Assembly: GCA_027489105.1 (NCBI GenBank)
Contig: JAIYAJ010000166.1
Location: forward strand, 1 to 8,438
DNA: 8,438 nt
Reading direction: 5' to 3'
Origin: Zymomonas sp.
GTDB taxonomy: Bacteria > Pseudomonadota > Alphaproteobacteria > Sphingomonadales > Sphingomonadaceae
In this document: piece by piece, positions 1 through 6,178 of the stretch
How the letters are laid out: every line of letters starts with the position of its first letter
Numbering within the stretch: the stretch's first letter is position 1
Position numbers and translations under genes: made by a program
The notes under the pieces: generated by a model
What the model saw: the letters and a program-made list of their open reading frames with translations, nothing else
What the model was told of the DNA's origin: nothing
Databases searched by the model: none

Positions 1-965
1 TCGACGAGGCGCCCGGCATCCGCATCGGCGCGACCCTCAACGATCCTGCGGCAGAGGCCGTGTTTGCGGGAGCGCGCCAGTCGCTTGCCGCCATCCGTGC
101 GGCAGCCGACAAGGAGGGCGGTCGCCCCAGGGGCTTCGCGCTCAAGACCAAGGTCCGCATCCGCAGCCAGAGCATGACGACGCGGGTGACGAGCCCCAAT
201 GTCGTCGGCATCCTGCCCGGCAGCGACCCGACGCTGAAGGCGCAATATGTGGTCCTTTCGGCGCATCTCGACCATGTCGGCATTGTCCCGGCTAAATCGG
301 ACGACACGTCCGATACCGATCGCATCAACAATGGCGCGCTGGACAATGCCGCCGGCGTCGCGACGATGCTGGAGGTCGCAAAAGCGGCAGCCGAAGCGCC
401 GTCCAAGCCGCGCCGCTCGCTGATCTTCCTCGCCTCGACCGGCGAGGAGAAGGGCCTGCTGGGAGCCGATTATTTCGCACGCCATCCGTCGGTACCGATC
501 GCCTCGATCGTCGGCAATGTCGACCTCGACATGCCGCTGCTGCTCTATCCCTTCACCGACGTCACCGCCTTCGGGGCGGACCATTCGACCCTCGGCCCGA
601 TCGTCGCCAAGGCGGTCGCGCCGATGGGCATCGCGTTGTCGCCGGATCCGATGCCCGCCGAGACGATTTTCGTCCGGTCGGATCATTATATGTTCGTCAA
701 ACAGGGCGTACCGGCGGTATTCCTCGCGACCGGCTTCGCCAATGGCGGCGAGGCGAAGTGGAAGAGCTTCCTGGCCGGGGCCTATCACCATCCCGACGAC
801 GACATGCAGCAGGCGATCGACTGGGATGCCGCCGCCCGCTTCTCCGAGGTCAATTATCGCATCATGCGCGCCATGGCCGACGCCGACACACCGCCGCTCT
901 GGTACACAGGCGACTTCTTCGGAGACGTGTTCGCGCCGAAGGCCGCCAAGGCGAAGCGACCCTGA
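1..965 (+). CDS. M28-family zinc metallopeptidase, 3' part (5' end outside window)
   Basis: Probable secreted or periplasmic aminopeptidase of the M28 (peptidase S/Y-like) family, which removes N-terminal residues using two zinc ions. The frame is open from base 3 with no stop, so the true start lies upstream; the GTG at 60 is only an internal codon. Visible metal-site motifs, in order: AHLDH (His at 264-266), ALDNAAG (Asp at 342-344), TGEEKGLLG (catalytic Glu pair at 444-449), VDLD (519-530) and YHHPDD (His near 786-791). All five expected ligand positions appear present, so the catalytic domain looks intact. The signal peptide and any protease-associated (PA) domain would be upstream and cannot be seen. 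TGA is at 963-965. A strong hairpin follows at once, so the gene is probably not co-transcribed with the arsenic genes. The family call is firm; substrate and exact activity are unknown. Confidence 0.9.
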   Translation, partial: DEAPGIRIGATLNDPAAEAVFAGARQSLAAIRAAADKEGGRPRGFALKTKVRIRSQSMTTRVTSPNVVGILPGSDPTLKAQYVVLSAHLDHVGIVPAKSDDTSDTDRINNGALDNAAGVATMLEVAKAAAEAPSKPRRSLIFLASTGEEKGLLGADYFARHPSVPIASIVGNVDLDMPLLLYPFTDVTAFGADHSTLGPIVAKAVAPMGIALSPDPMPAETIFVRSDHYMFVKQGVPAVFLATGFANGGEAKWKSFLAGAYHHPDDDMQQAIDWDAAARFSEVNYRIMRAMADADTPPLWYTGDFFGDVFAPKAAKAKRP

Positions 966-971
966 ACCACG

Positions 972-1001
972 GCGCGGGCCGGACAAGCATCCGGCCCGCG
1001 C
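972..1001 (+). terminator. Terminator-like hairpin after the M28 peptidase
   Basis: A perfect 12-bp inverted repeat, GCGCGGGCCGGA (972-983) and TCCGGCCCGCGC (990-1001), encloses a 6-base loop (CAAGCA). It starts 6 bases after the peptidase stop codon. No T tract follows, so it is not a textbook intrinsic terminator; in GC-rich genomes such stems often serve as 3' ends or work with Rho. It separates the peptidase from the ars promoter. Confidence 0.6.
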
Positions 1002-1027
1002 GCGTCAGCCGACTGGACGTATAGTCT

Positions 1028-1051
1028 ATAGTTCGATAATCGTCGAAATAT
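1028..1051 (+). promoter_or_regulatory. Probable ArsR operator overlapping the arsR start codon
   Basis: The core palindrome TTCGATAATCGTCGAA (1032-1047) has perfect 5-bp arms. It extends outward to ATA at 1028-1030 and TAT at 1049-1051, giving 18 symmetric positions in 24. AT-rich palindromes of this kind are typical ArsR/SmtB operators. Two TATAGT hexamers (1020-1025 and 1027-1032) and GATAAT (1035-1040) are possible -10 elements; TGGACG (1014-1019) is a weak -35 candidate. If GATAAT is used, transcription would begin at or near the ATG at 1050. Binding here would block the promoter of the whole arsR-arsC-acr3-arsH unit, giving autorepression relieved by arsenite. The palindrome is seen directly; the protein that binds it is inferred from position. 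Confidence 0.6.
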
Positions 1052-1382
1052 GGAAACGAATCAGGCCATTGCTGCGCTCGGCGCTCTCGCGCTGGAAACG
1101 CGGCTCGATATCTTCCGGCTGCTCGTCCGCGCCGAGCCGAACGGATTGCCAGCCGGCGACATCGCCCGCGCGCTGAACGTCCAGCCGAACACGCTGTCGA
1201 CCCATCTGGCGATCCTCTCCCGCGCCGGACTGCTGCAGTCCGAGCGCGACGGCCGCTCGATCATCTACCGCGTCCAGCTGGACCAGCTTCGGACGCTGGT
1301 TCTGTTCCTCCTCCAGGACTGCTGCGGCGGCAATGCCGAGCTGTGCGCGCCGATCCTGGCCGAACTCTCCCCCTGCTGCTGA
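1050..1382 (+). CDS. arsR: ArsR/SmtB-family arsenite-responsive repressor
   Basis: A 110-residue winged-helix repressor, normal in length for the family, that should hold the ars operon off until trivalent arsenic binds. The helix-turn-helix lies at about residues 36-62, with recognition-helix motif TLSTHLAIL, followed by the wing SERDGRSIIYRV (64-75). The classical arsenic site in the DNA-binding helix (CVC) is absent: the region reads LPAGDIAR. Instead a C-terminal cysteine cluster is present (Cys91, Cys92, Cys99, plus Cys109-Cys110 at the very end). This resembles the C-terminal Cys95/Cys96/Cys102 site described for Acidithiobacillus ferrooxidans ArsR. ATG 1050 is the only plausible start: an in-frame TAG sits at 1029-1031 and no other Met occurs in the protein. 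No Shine-Dalgarno precedes it, so translation may be leaderless. The stop is 10 bp before arsC. Confidence 0.93.
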   Translation: METNQAIAALGALALETRLDIFRLLVRAEPNGLPAGDIARALNVQPNTLSTHLAILSRAGLLQSERDGRSIIYRVQLDQLRTLVLFLLQDCCGGNAELCAPILAELSPCC

Positions 1383-1392
1383 AGGACCCGCC

Positions 1393-1917
1393 ATGAGCGC
1401 GCCCATTTACAATGTCCTGTTTCTCTGCACCGGCAATTCGGCCCGGTCGATCCTCGCCGAAAGCGCGCTGACGCGGATGGGCGGAGATCGCTTTCGCGCT
1501 TATTCGGCCGGCAGTCGCCCACGCGGCGAGGTCAACCCCGACGCGATGGCGCTGCTCCGCAAGCTCGGCTATCCGACCGAGGCGCTGCGGTCGAAAAGCT
1601 GGGACGAGTTCGGCGGCGCAGATGCCCCGCAGTTCGACTTCATCTTCACCGTCTGCGACTCCGCCGCTGGCGAAAGCTGCCCCATCTGGCCAGGCCATCC
1701 GATGACCGCGCATTGGGGCATCGAGGACCCGTCCGACACGATCGGCGATGACGCGACGCGCGAAGCAGCGTTTCGTCATGCGCTGCGCCTGATCGAGAAC
1801 CGCCTGTCGCTGTTGATTGCGCTGCCGATCGAAGGACTCGATCGGATCGCCCTGCGCGAGAAGCTGCGCGAGATCGGAAGGTCCGAAGGAGCCTCGTCCG
1901 GCGCCTTGAGCCACTGA
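1393..1917 (+). CDS. arsC: Arsenate reductase, low-molecular-weight phosphatase type
   Basis: A cytoplasmic enzyme that reduces arsenate to arsenite so that it can be exported. It has 174 residues from ATG 1393, which is preceded by GAAGGA (1381-1386) at 6-bp spacing. A longer in-frame reading from 1333 would overlap arsR and lacks such a site. The phosphatase P-loop is seen as LCTGNSARS (nucleophile Cys12, Arg18; CX5R). The DPSD motif supplies the likely general-acid Asp112. Two further cysteines, Cys88 and Cys96 in VCDSAAGESCP, match the relay cysteines of thioredoxin-coupled ArsC such as Staphylococcus aureus pI258 ArsC, although the spacing here (seven residues between) is slightly wider than the six of that enzyme. 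Thioredoxin is therefore the likely reductant, but a glutaredoxin or mycothiol-like route is not excluded. It is the second gene of the operon, with 2 bp to acr3. Confidence 0.92.
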   Translation: MSAPIYNVLFLCTGNSARSILAESALTRMGGDRFRAYSAGSRPRGEVNPDAMALLRKLGYPTEALRSKSWDEFGGADAPQFDFIFTVCDSAAGESCPIWPGHPMTAHWGIEDPSDTIGDDATREAAFRHALRLIENRLSLLIALPIEGLDRIALREKLREIGRSEGASSGALSH

Positions 1918-1919
1918 CC

Positions 1920-2978
1920 ATGACTACGGCCAGCTCCGCCCCCGCCCCGTCACCAATGAACCGCTTCGAACGCTTTCTCTCGCTGTGGGTCGCGCTCTGC
2001 ATCGTCGCGGGGATCGGCGTCGGTCATCTGTTCCCCGACGCCTTCCGCGCCATAGCCGCCGCCGAGATCGCGCGGGTCAACATCCCGGTCGCGCTGCTCG
2101 TCTGGCTGATGATCATACCGATGCTGCTGAAGATCGACTTCTCCGCACTCGGCGCGGTCGGACGCCATTGGCGCGGCATCGGCGTGACGCTGTTCGTCAA
2201 TTGGGGGGTGAAGCCCTTTTCGATGGCGTTGCTGGGCACGGTCTTTCTCGGCTGGCTGTTCGTCCCGCTGCTGCCGGCGGGCCAGATATCCTCCTATATC
2301 GCCGGGCTGATCCTGCTCGCCGCAGCGCCCTGCACGGCGATGGTGTTCGTCTGGTCGAACCTCTGCGACGGCGACCCCGCCTTCACGCTGAGCCAGGTTG
2401 CGCTCAACGATGTGCTCATGGTGCTGCTGTTCGCGCCGATCGTGGCCTTGTTGCTCGGCGTCGCGTCGATCACCGTTCCCTGGGCGACGCTACTGACCTC
2501 GGTTGCGCTATACATCATAGTACCGGTCGCGCTGGCGCAGATGCTGCGCCGCTGGCTCGGCGCGCGCGGCGGCATCGAACAGGCGCTGCGCATCCTCGGC
2601 CCGCTCTCGATGGCGGCGCTGCTCGCGACCTTGGTGTTGCTGTTCGGCTTCCAGGGCGATGCCATCCTGCAGCAGCCGCTCGTCATCGCGCTCATCGCCG
2701 TACCGATATTGGTGCAGGTCTATGCCAATGCCGGCATCGCCTATCTGCTGTCGCGCAGGCTGGGCGTGGCCTGGTGCGTGGCGGCACCCGCAGCGCTTAT
2801 CGGTGCTTCCAATTTCTTCGAGCTTGCGGTCGCTGCCGCGATCTCGCTGTTCGGGCTGCAATCCGGCGCTGCGCTCGCCACGGTGGTCGGCGTGCTGGTC
2901 GAGGTTCCCGTCATGCTGTCGGTCGTCTCCCTCGTTAAACGCAGCCGCAGCTGGTATGAGAAAGGTGCGCAGGCATGA
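1920..2978 (+). CDS. acr3: Acr3-type arsenite efflux permease
   Basis: An inner-membrane carrier of the Acr3 family (BART superfamily) that extrudes arsenite using the proton-motive force. At 352 residues it has the expected length, with about ten hydrophobic segments spread from residue 20 to 340. Family signatures are clear: the Cys in [13 protein letters not shown] (Cys138) and the Glu in [13 protein letters not shown] (Glu301). These correspond to the conserved Cys and Glu found essential in Corynebacterium glutamicum Acr3. Other conserved blocks are [13 protein letters not shown] (62-74) and [13 protein letters not shown] (94-106). ATG 1920 lies 2 bp after the arsC stop with no close Shine-Dalgarno (AAGGAG at 1886-1891 is too far), so translational coupling to arsC is likely. 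An internal ATG at 1956 (MNRFERF) is an alternative start. It is distinct from the ArsB family. The 3' end overlaps arsH by 4 bp. Confidence 0.95.
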   Translation: MTTASSAPAPSPMNRFERFLSLWVALCIVAGIGVGHLFPDAFRAIAAAEIARVNIPVALLVWLMIIPMLLKIDFSALGAVGRHWRGIGVTLFVNWGVKPFSMALLGTVFLGWLFVPLLPAGQISSYIAGLILLAAAPCTAMVFVWSNLCDGDPAFTLSQVALNDVLMVLLFAPIVALLLGVASITVPWATLLTSVALYIIVPVALAQMLRRWLGARGGIEQALRILGPLSMAALLATLVLLFGFQGDAILQQPLVIALIAVPILVQVYANAGIAYLLSRRLGVAWCVAAPAALIGASNFFELAVAAAISLFGLQSGAALATVVGVLVEVPVMLSVVSLVKRSRSWYEKGAQA

Positions 2979-3730
2979 CCGACATGGGGTTTCACCGGCT
3001 TCGTTCGCTGCCCGATCCCGACAGCCTGCCTGCCTTGCGGCGCGAGCATGTGCTCGAACGGCCTGCATCCGGTCTCGGTGACGACGCTTCGCCGCCACGC
3101 ATATTGCTGCTCTACGGCTCACTGCGCGAACGCTCCTTCTCCCGGCTGGCGGTTGAGGAGGCGGCCCGCCTGCTGCGCCTGTTCGGGGCGGAAACACGCA
3201 TCTTCGATCCGTCGGACCTGCCCATGCCCGACCAGGTCAAGGGCGACGATCACCCCGCCGTCCACGAGCTGCGCGCGCTGTCGAACTGGTTGGAAGGGCA
3301 GGTCTGGTGCAGCCCCGAACGCCATGGTGCGATCACCGGGCTGATGAAGGCACAGATCGACCATCTGCCGCTCGAACTGCGGGGGATGCGGCCGACCCAG
3401 GGGCGCACGCTCGCGCTGATGCAGGTTTCGGGCGGCTCGCAATCGTTCAACGCGGTCAACACGATGCGCCTGCTCGGACGCTGGATGCGAATGGTCACCA
3501 TCCCCAACCAGTCGTCGGTCGCCATGGCCTATAAGGAGTTCGACGAGGCGGGGCGGATGCGGCCGTCGACTTACTATGACCGGATCGTCGATGTGATGGA
3601 GGAGCTGGTGCGCTTCACGATATTGCTGCGTCCGCACGCCGCCCAGCTCGTCGATCGCTATTCGGAGCGCAAGGAAGCCGCCGACCGCGCCGCTCCCGGC
3701 CTGGCGGCTGCCGCCACCGGCCGCTCCTGA
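2975..3730 (+). CDS. arsH: ArsH, NADPH-dependent FMN reductase (organoarsenical oxidase)
   Basis: A flavoprotein of the NADPH-dependent FMN reductase fold. ArsH proteins oxidise trivalent methylarsenite to the far less toxic pentavalent form and can also reduce azo dyes or quinones. The 251-residue length fits the family. Seen motifs: the FMN phosphate-binding loop [11 protein letters not shown] (47-57), the ArsH-typical [19 protein letters not shown] (111-129), and the second flavin-contact region [10 protein letters not shown] (150-159). The first 40 residues are a variable N-terminal extension, as in other ArsH proteins. The start overlaps the acr3 stop (ATGA at 2975-2978) with AAAGG at 2961-2965 upstream, showing co-translation. 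It is the last gene of the ars operon. No methyltransferase arsM lies in the window, so the methylarsenicals would come from elsewhere or from other microbes. Confidence 0.94.
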   Translation: MTDMGFHRLRSLPDPDSLPALRREHVLERPASGLGDDASPPRILLLYGSLRERSFSRLAVEEAARLLRLFGAETRIFDPSDLPMPDQVKGDDHPAVHELRALSNWLEGQVWCSPERHGAITGLMKAQIDHLPLELRGMRPTQGRTLALMQVSGGSQSFNAVNTMRLLGRWMRMVTIPNQSSVAMAYKEFDEAGRMRPSTYYDRIVDVMEELVRFTILLRPHAAQLVDRYSERKEAADRAAPGLAAAATGRS

Positions 3731-3808
3731 TCGATGGCGTCGGCGGCGTGACGGTTCGATGACAAGCGATATGGCATCGGACGGCACCGAGCGGCTAGAC
3801 GCGGACAT

Positions 3809-4447
3809 ATGACCGACCTCGTCTCGCCCGTCGCAAACCGCCTGAGGGCCCTCGGTGCGCAGAAGCTGCCGAGCCCGAAAATCGACCTGTTCATGATCCG
3901 CGACTTTCTGTCGCCGGTGCAATGCGCCGACGTCATCGCTATCATCGACCGGGACAACCGCCCGTCCACGATCGCCGACGATCAGGGCATCGACTATTTC
4001 CGGACGAGCAAGACCTGCGACATGGATCCGGCGAACGACCTCGCCCGGACGCTCGACCGGCACATTGCCGACACGCTCGGGATCGACCCGGCGCTGGGCG
4101 AACCGATCCAGGGCCAGAAATATGACGTGGGCGAGGAGTTTCGGGATCACACCGACTATTTCGAGCCGACCGGCGCCGACTATCTGACCTATTGCGGGGA
4201 GACCGGGCAGCGCAGCTGGACGGCGATGATCTATCTGAACAGGCCCGCCGCCGGCGGCGCGACCCGCTTCCGCCGGCTCGACAAGATCATCCAGCCCGAG
4301 GCCGGAAAACTGGTGGTCTGGGCGAATGTCGACCGGGCCGGCAAGCCCAATGACTGGACCCTGCACGCGGGCATGAAGGTGCGCAGCGGCAGCAAATATG
4401 TGATCACCAAATGGTATCGCGAACGGCCCTGGCCGAACCGGGGATGA
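3809..4447 (+). CDS. 2-oxoglutarate/Fe(II)-dependent dioxygenase, prolyl-4-hydroxylase type
   Basis: A soluble oxygenase that would use Fe(II), O2 and 2-oxoglutarate to hydroxylate an unknown substrate. The 212 residues match a lone P4Hc catalytic domain. Iron ligands are visible as the HxD pair in FRDHTDYF (His114, Asp116) and the distal His in TLHAGMKV (His186). Lys196 in GSKYVITKWYRER is the expected 2-oxoglutarate carboxylate binder. All key residues are present, so it should be active. No signal peptide or membrane segment is seen. ATG 3809 has no strong ribosome-binding site; a shorter form from Met29 would lose the start of the fold. It lies 78 bp after arsH and 128 bp before the lipoprotein gene, with no sign of coupling to either. 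Possible targets include a protein prolyl residue or a small molecule. Family call firm, function unknown. Confidence 0.88.
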   Translation: MTDLVSPVANRLRALGAQKLPSPKIDLFMIRDFLSPVQCADVIAIIDRDNRPSTIADDQGIDYFRTSKTCDMDPANDLARTLDRHIADTLGIDPALGEPIQGQKYDVGEEFRDHTDYFEPTGADYLTYCGETGQRSWTAMIYLNRPAAGGATRFRRLDKIIQPEAGKLVVWANVDRAGKPNDWTLHAGMKVRSGSKYVITKWYRERPWPNRG

Positions 4448-4457
4448 ACGTCCCGGA

Positions 4458-4475
4458 CTGTCTCGAAACTGTCAT
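4458..4475 (+). promoter_or_regulatory. Candidate PhoB box upstream of the lipoprotein/TonB receptor genes
   Basis: The sequence CTGTCTCGAAACTGTCAT consists of two 7-bp direct repeats (CTGTCTC and CTGTCAT) separated by GAAA, so the repeat starts are 11 bp apart. The Pho box consensus is CTGTCAT, a 4-bp A/T-rich spacer, then CTGTCAT; 15 of 18 positions agree. The site begins 118 bp before ATG 4576, points toward that gene, and lies in the gap just after the dioxygenase stop. A clear -10 hexamer at the usual distance of about 10 bp is not evident; CGTAAT (4481-4486) is the nearest candidate but is too close. The motif is seen directly; phosphate control is inferred. Confidence 0.55.
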
Positions 4476-4508
4476 GCTTGCGTAATCGCGACGCCATCCA
4501 GCCCCACT

Positions 4509-4553
4509 AGAGGCGAGTCCGGTAAGGCGGCCCGGGAGTCGGCACCCGCCTCT
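4509..4553 (+). other. Inverted repeat in the lipoprotein mRNA leader
   Basis: AGAGGCG (4509-4515) pairs perfectly with CGCCTCT (4547-4553) across a 31-base GC-rich interior that contains CCCGGG and could pair further (GGCGG 4526-4530 with CCGCC 4546-4550 as a competing stem). It ends 10 bases before the GAAGGGG ribosome-binding site at 4564-4570. It could stabilise the leader or affect translation, or be chance in GC-rich DNA. No known riboswitch class is recognised. Confidence 0.3.
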
Positions 4554-4575
4554 GGTTCAATACGAAGGGGCAATC

Positions 4576-6099
4576 ATGAAGAAGTTCCGCACCATCCTCA
4601 TGCTCAGCTGTGCGATGGCGGTGACCGCCTGCGGCGGCGCCGACGACGTCGCATCGCCGGGCGAGGGCGTGATCATCACCCCGACGCCAACCCCCACCCC
4701 GACGCCGACCCCCACGCCGACGCCGACACCGGGTCAGGCCGCAGCCAGCTGCCCGACCGGCACGATCGACCGCGGCACCGTCACCACCGCTTTCCGCAAT
4801 TGTGAGCTGTCGGGCCGCATCTCCGCCGACTACACGCTGCAGAAGCTGCCCGGCGTGATCTACTCGCTCTCGGGCCCCGTCAATGTCGGCACCGACATCG
4901 GCGGCGATGGTGCCGCAACCGGCGGCCAGCGCGTCACCCTCACCATTCAGCCGGGCGTCACGGTCTTCGCTTCGTCGGGCAACGATTATCTGGTGGTCAA
5001 CCGCGGCTCGCGCCTCAACGCGATCGGCACCGCCAGCGCTCCGATCATCTTCACCGCCCGCGACAACGTCCTCGGCACCACCACCGACAGCAGCCAGGGT
5101 CTGTGGGGCGGCATCATCCTGCTCGGCCGCGCGCCGATCTCGGATTGCAACACCGCTGTTGCCGGCGGCTCGGCCCAGTGCCAGCAGGTCATCGAAGGCA
5201 CGACCAGCTCGCTCTATGGCGGCGCGGTCGCCGACGACAACAGCGGCACGCTGCAATATGTCCAGATCCGCTATTCGGGCTTCGCCATCGCTCCGGGCAA
5301 TGAGCTGCAGGGCCTGACGCTCGGCGGCGTCGGCAGCGGCACCACCCTCGATCACATCCAGATCCACAACAGTTCGGACGACGGCATCGAGATATTCGGT
5401 GGCCGCGCCAATCTGAAATATCTGGTGATGACCGGCTCCGACGATGACGCGCTCGATACCGACCTCGGCTATAAGGGCTTCATCCAGTTCGTGATCGGCG
5501 TCCAGCGCGACGGTTCGAACGGCGATTCGATGATCGAAGCCGACTCGAACGGCAACGAAGATGCGCAGCCGCGTCAGAACACGCGCCTCGCCAACTTCAC
5601 CTTCGTCCAGCGCTCGACCGTTCAGGGCGGCAATGTGATGCTGCTGCGCGGCGGCACCGACTATACGATGGTCAATGGCGTCGTGACCGGCACCGGTTCG
5701 TGCCTCGACATCGACGAGACCAACGGCACCACCACCCGCGCCGCCGATGCGTCGCTGGACGATGTCGGCCCGCCGGTCTTCCGCTCGGTCGTCCTCTCCT
5801 GCGCCACCGCGGCCTTCCGCGCAGATGGCAACGAAGCCGCCGTGCAGACGATCTTCAACGCCGGCACCAACAACAACGCCGCCTTCGTCCCGTCGCTGAC
5901 CGGTACCTTCATCGACGGTGCCAATGAGCGCGCAGTGACGCCGTTCGACGCCCGCACGCTGAGCAGCTTCTTCGTCACCACGACGTACATCGGCGCGGTG
6001 CGAGATTCGACCGACACCTGGTATGCGGGCTGGACCTGCAACTCCTCGACCGCGTCGTTCGGCAGCACCAGCGGTTCGTGCACGTCGATCCCGAACTGA
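4576..6099 (+). CDS. Surface lipoprotein with Thr-Pro linker and predicted beta-helix domain; partner of TonB receptor
   Basis: A 507-residue predicted outer-membrane lipoprotein of unknown function. The start is well fixed: GAAGGGG (4564-4570) lies 5 bp before ATG. A lipoprotein signal ends in lipobox VTAC (Cys19); the following Gly gives no inner-membrane retention signal. Nine Thr-Pro pairs (35-52) form a stiff spacer. The body (about 59-490) is rich in short beta strands, Gly and Asn/Asp, suggesting a right-handed beta-helix, with blocks QGLWGGIILLG (174-184), LQGLTLGGVGSG (244-255), SSDDGIEIFGG (266-276) and SDDDALDTDLGYKG (288-301). From memory these blocks resemble a widespread uncharacterised Bacteroidetes/Proteobacteria family often found beside TonB receptors. 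Eight cysteines after Cys19 (59/76, 191/202, 376/409, 488/502) could form four disulfides. The C-terminus has YIGAVRDSTDTWYAGWTC. Acidic clusters could bind metal. A role in capturing a ligand for the downstream receptor is inferred from gene order. Confidence 0.8.
   Translation: MKKFRTILMLSCAMAVTACGGADDVASPGEGVIITPTPTPTPTPTPTPTPTPGQAAASCPTGTIDRGTVTTAFRNCELSGRISADYTLQKLPGVIYSLSGPVNVGTDIGGDGAATGGQRVTLTIQPGVTVFASSGNDYLVVNRGSRLNAIGTASAPIIFTARDNVLGTTTDSSQGLWGGIILLGRAPISDCNTAVAGGSAQCQQVIEGTTSSLYGGAVADDNSGTLQYVQIRYSGFAIAPGNELQGLTLGGVGSGTTLDHIQIHNSSDDGIEIFGGRANLKYLVMTGSDDDALDTDLGYKGFIQFVIGVQRDGSNGDSMIEADSNGNEDAQPRQNTRLANFTFVQRSTVQGGNVMLLRGGTDYTMVNGVVTGTGSCLDIDETNGTTTRAADASLDDVGPPVFRSVVLSCATAAFRADGNEAAVQTIFNAGTNNNAAFVPSLTGTFIDGANERAVTPFDARTLSSFFVTTTYIGAVRDSTDTWYAGWTCNSSTASFGSTSGSCTSIPN
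4678..4731 (+). repeat. Hexanucleotide-like tract encoding nine Thr-Pro pairs
   Basis: Nine tandem 6-base units of the form ACN-CCN (acc/acg/aca plus ccg/cca/ccc) encode residues 35-52 of the lipoprotein. The units differ at third positions, so it is a degenerate repeat kept mainly at protein level. Gain or loss of whole units would keep the reading frame and change only spacer length between the lipid anchor and the folded domain. Confidence 0.9.
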
Positions 6100-6118
6100 C
6101 CGCGCTTGCACTGACTAG

Positions 6119-6152
6119 ACGGGCGGCGGTCGCGAAAGCGCTCGCCGCCCGT
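6119..6152 (+). terminator. Intercistronic hairpin with GAAA tetraloop between lipoprotein and receptor genes
   Basis: ACGGGCGGCG (6119-6128) pairs perfectly with CGCCGCCCGT (6143-6152). Inside, a G-U pair and one mismatch lead to a second short stem CGC/GCG (6131-6133 and 6138-6140) capped by GAAA, a stable GNRA tetraloop. No T run follows, so full termination is doubtful. It may act as a partial terminator or as a 3' stabiliser that leaves more lipoprotein than receptor message. It begins 20 bases after the lipoprotein stop and ends 27 bases before the receptor start. Confidence 0.5.
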
Positions 6153-6167
6153 TCGCTCATTCCGAAC
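6151..6167 (+). other. Small hairpin just before the receptor ribosome-binding site
   Basis: GTTCG (6151-6155) and CGAAC (6163-6167) form a 5-bp stem with a 7-base loop. It directly abuts GGGGA (6168-6172), the ribosome-binding site of the receptor gene. It shares two bases with the larger stem at 6119-6152, so the two structures would compete at their edge. Any effect on translation is speculative. Confidence 0.25.
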
Positions 6168-6178
6168 GGGGAACCCAC

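Noticed and set aside
60..62. GTG at 60 as the start of the M28 peptidase
   Set aside because: The frame is open upstream to the window edge, and the M28 signal peptide and any N-terminal domain would be missing, so this is an internal codon.
1333..1392. 20-codon N-terminal extension of arsC
   Set aside because: It overlaps the end of arsR and lacks a ribosome site, whereas ATG 1393 has GAAGGA at ideal spacing and starts right before the P-loop as in other ArsC proteins.
1985..2938. 317-codon plus-strand frame within acr3
   Set aside because: Alternative frame of a clear Acr3 permease; Arg/Ala/His-rich sequence with no membrane segments or motif.
3731..3808. Possible terminator for the ars operon after arsH
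   Set aside because: No stem of convincing length and no T tract were found in this 78-bp gap.
3119..4366. 415-codon minus-strand open frame spanning arsH and the dioxygenase
   Set aside because: It crosses two well-supported genes and an intergenic gap and its protein resembles no family; a shadow frame.
4507..6111. 534-codon open frame on the minus strand opposite the lipoprotein gene
   Set aside because: It mirrors the coding strand of a gene with a lipobox and good ribosome site. It is dominated by Arg/Ala/Gly/Asp and has no recognisable motif.
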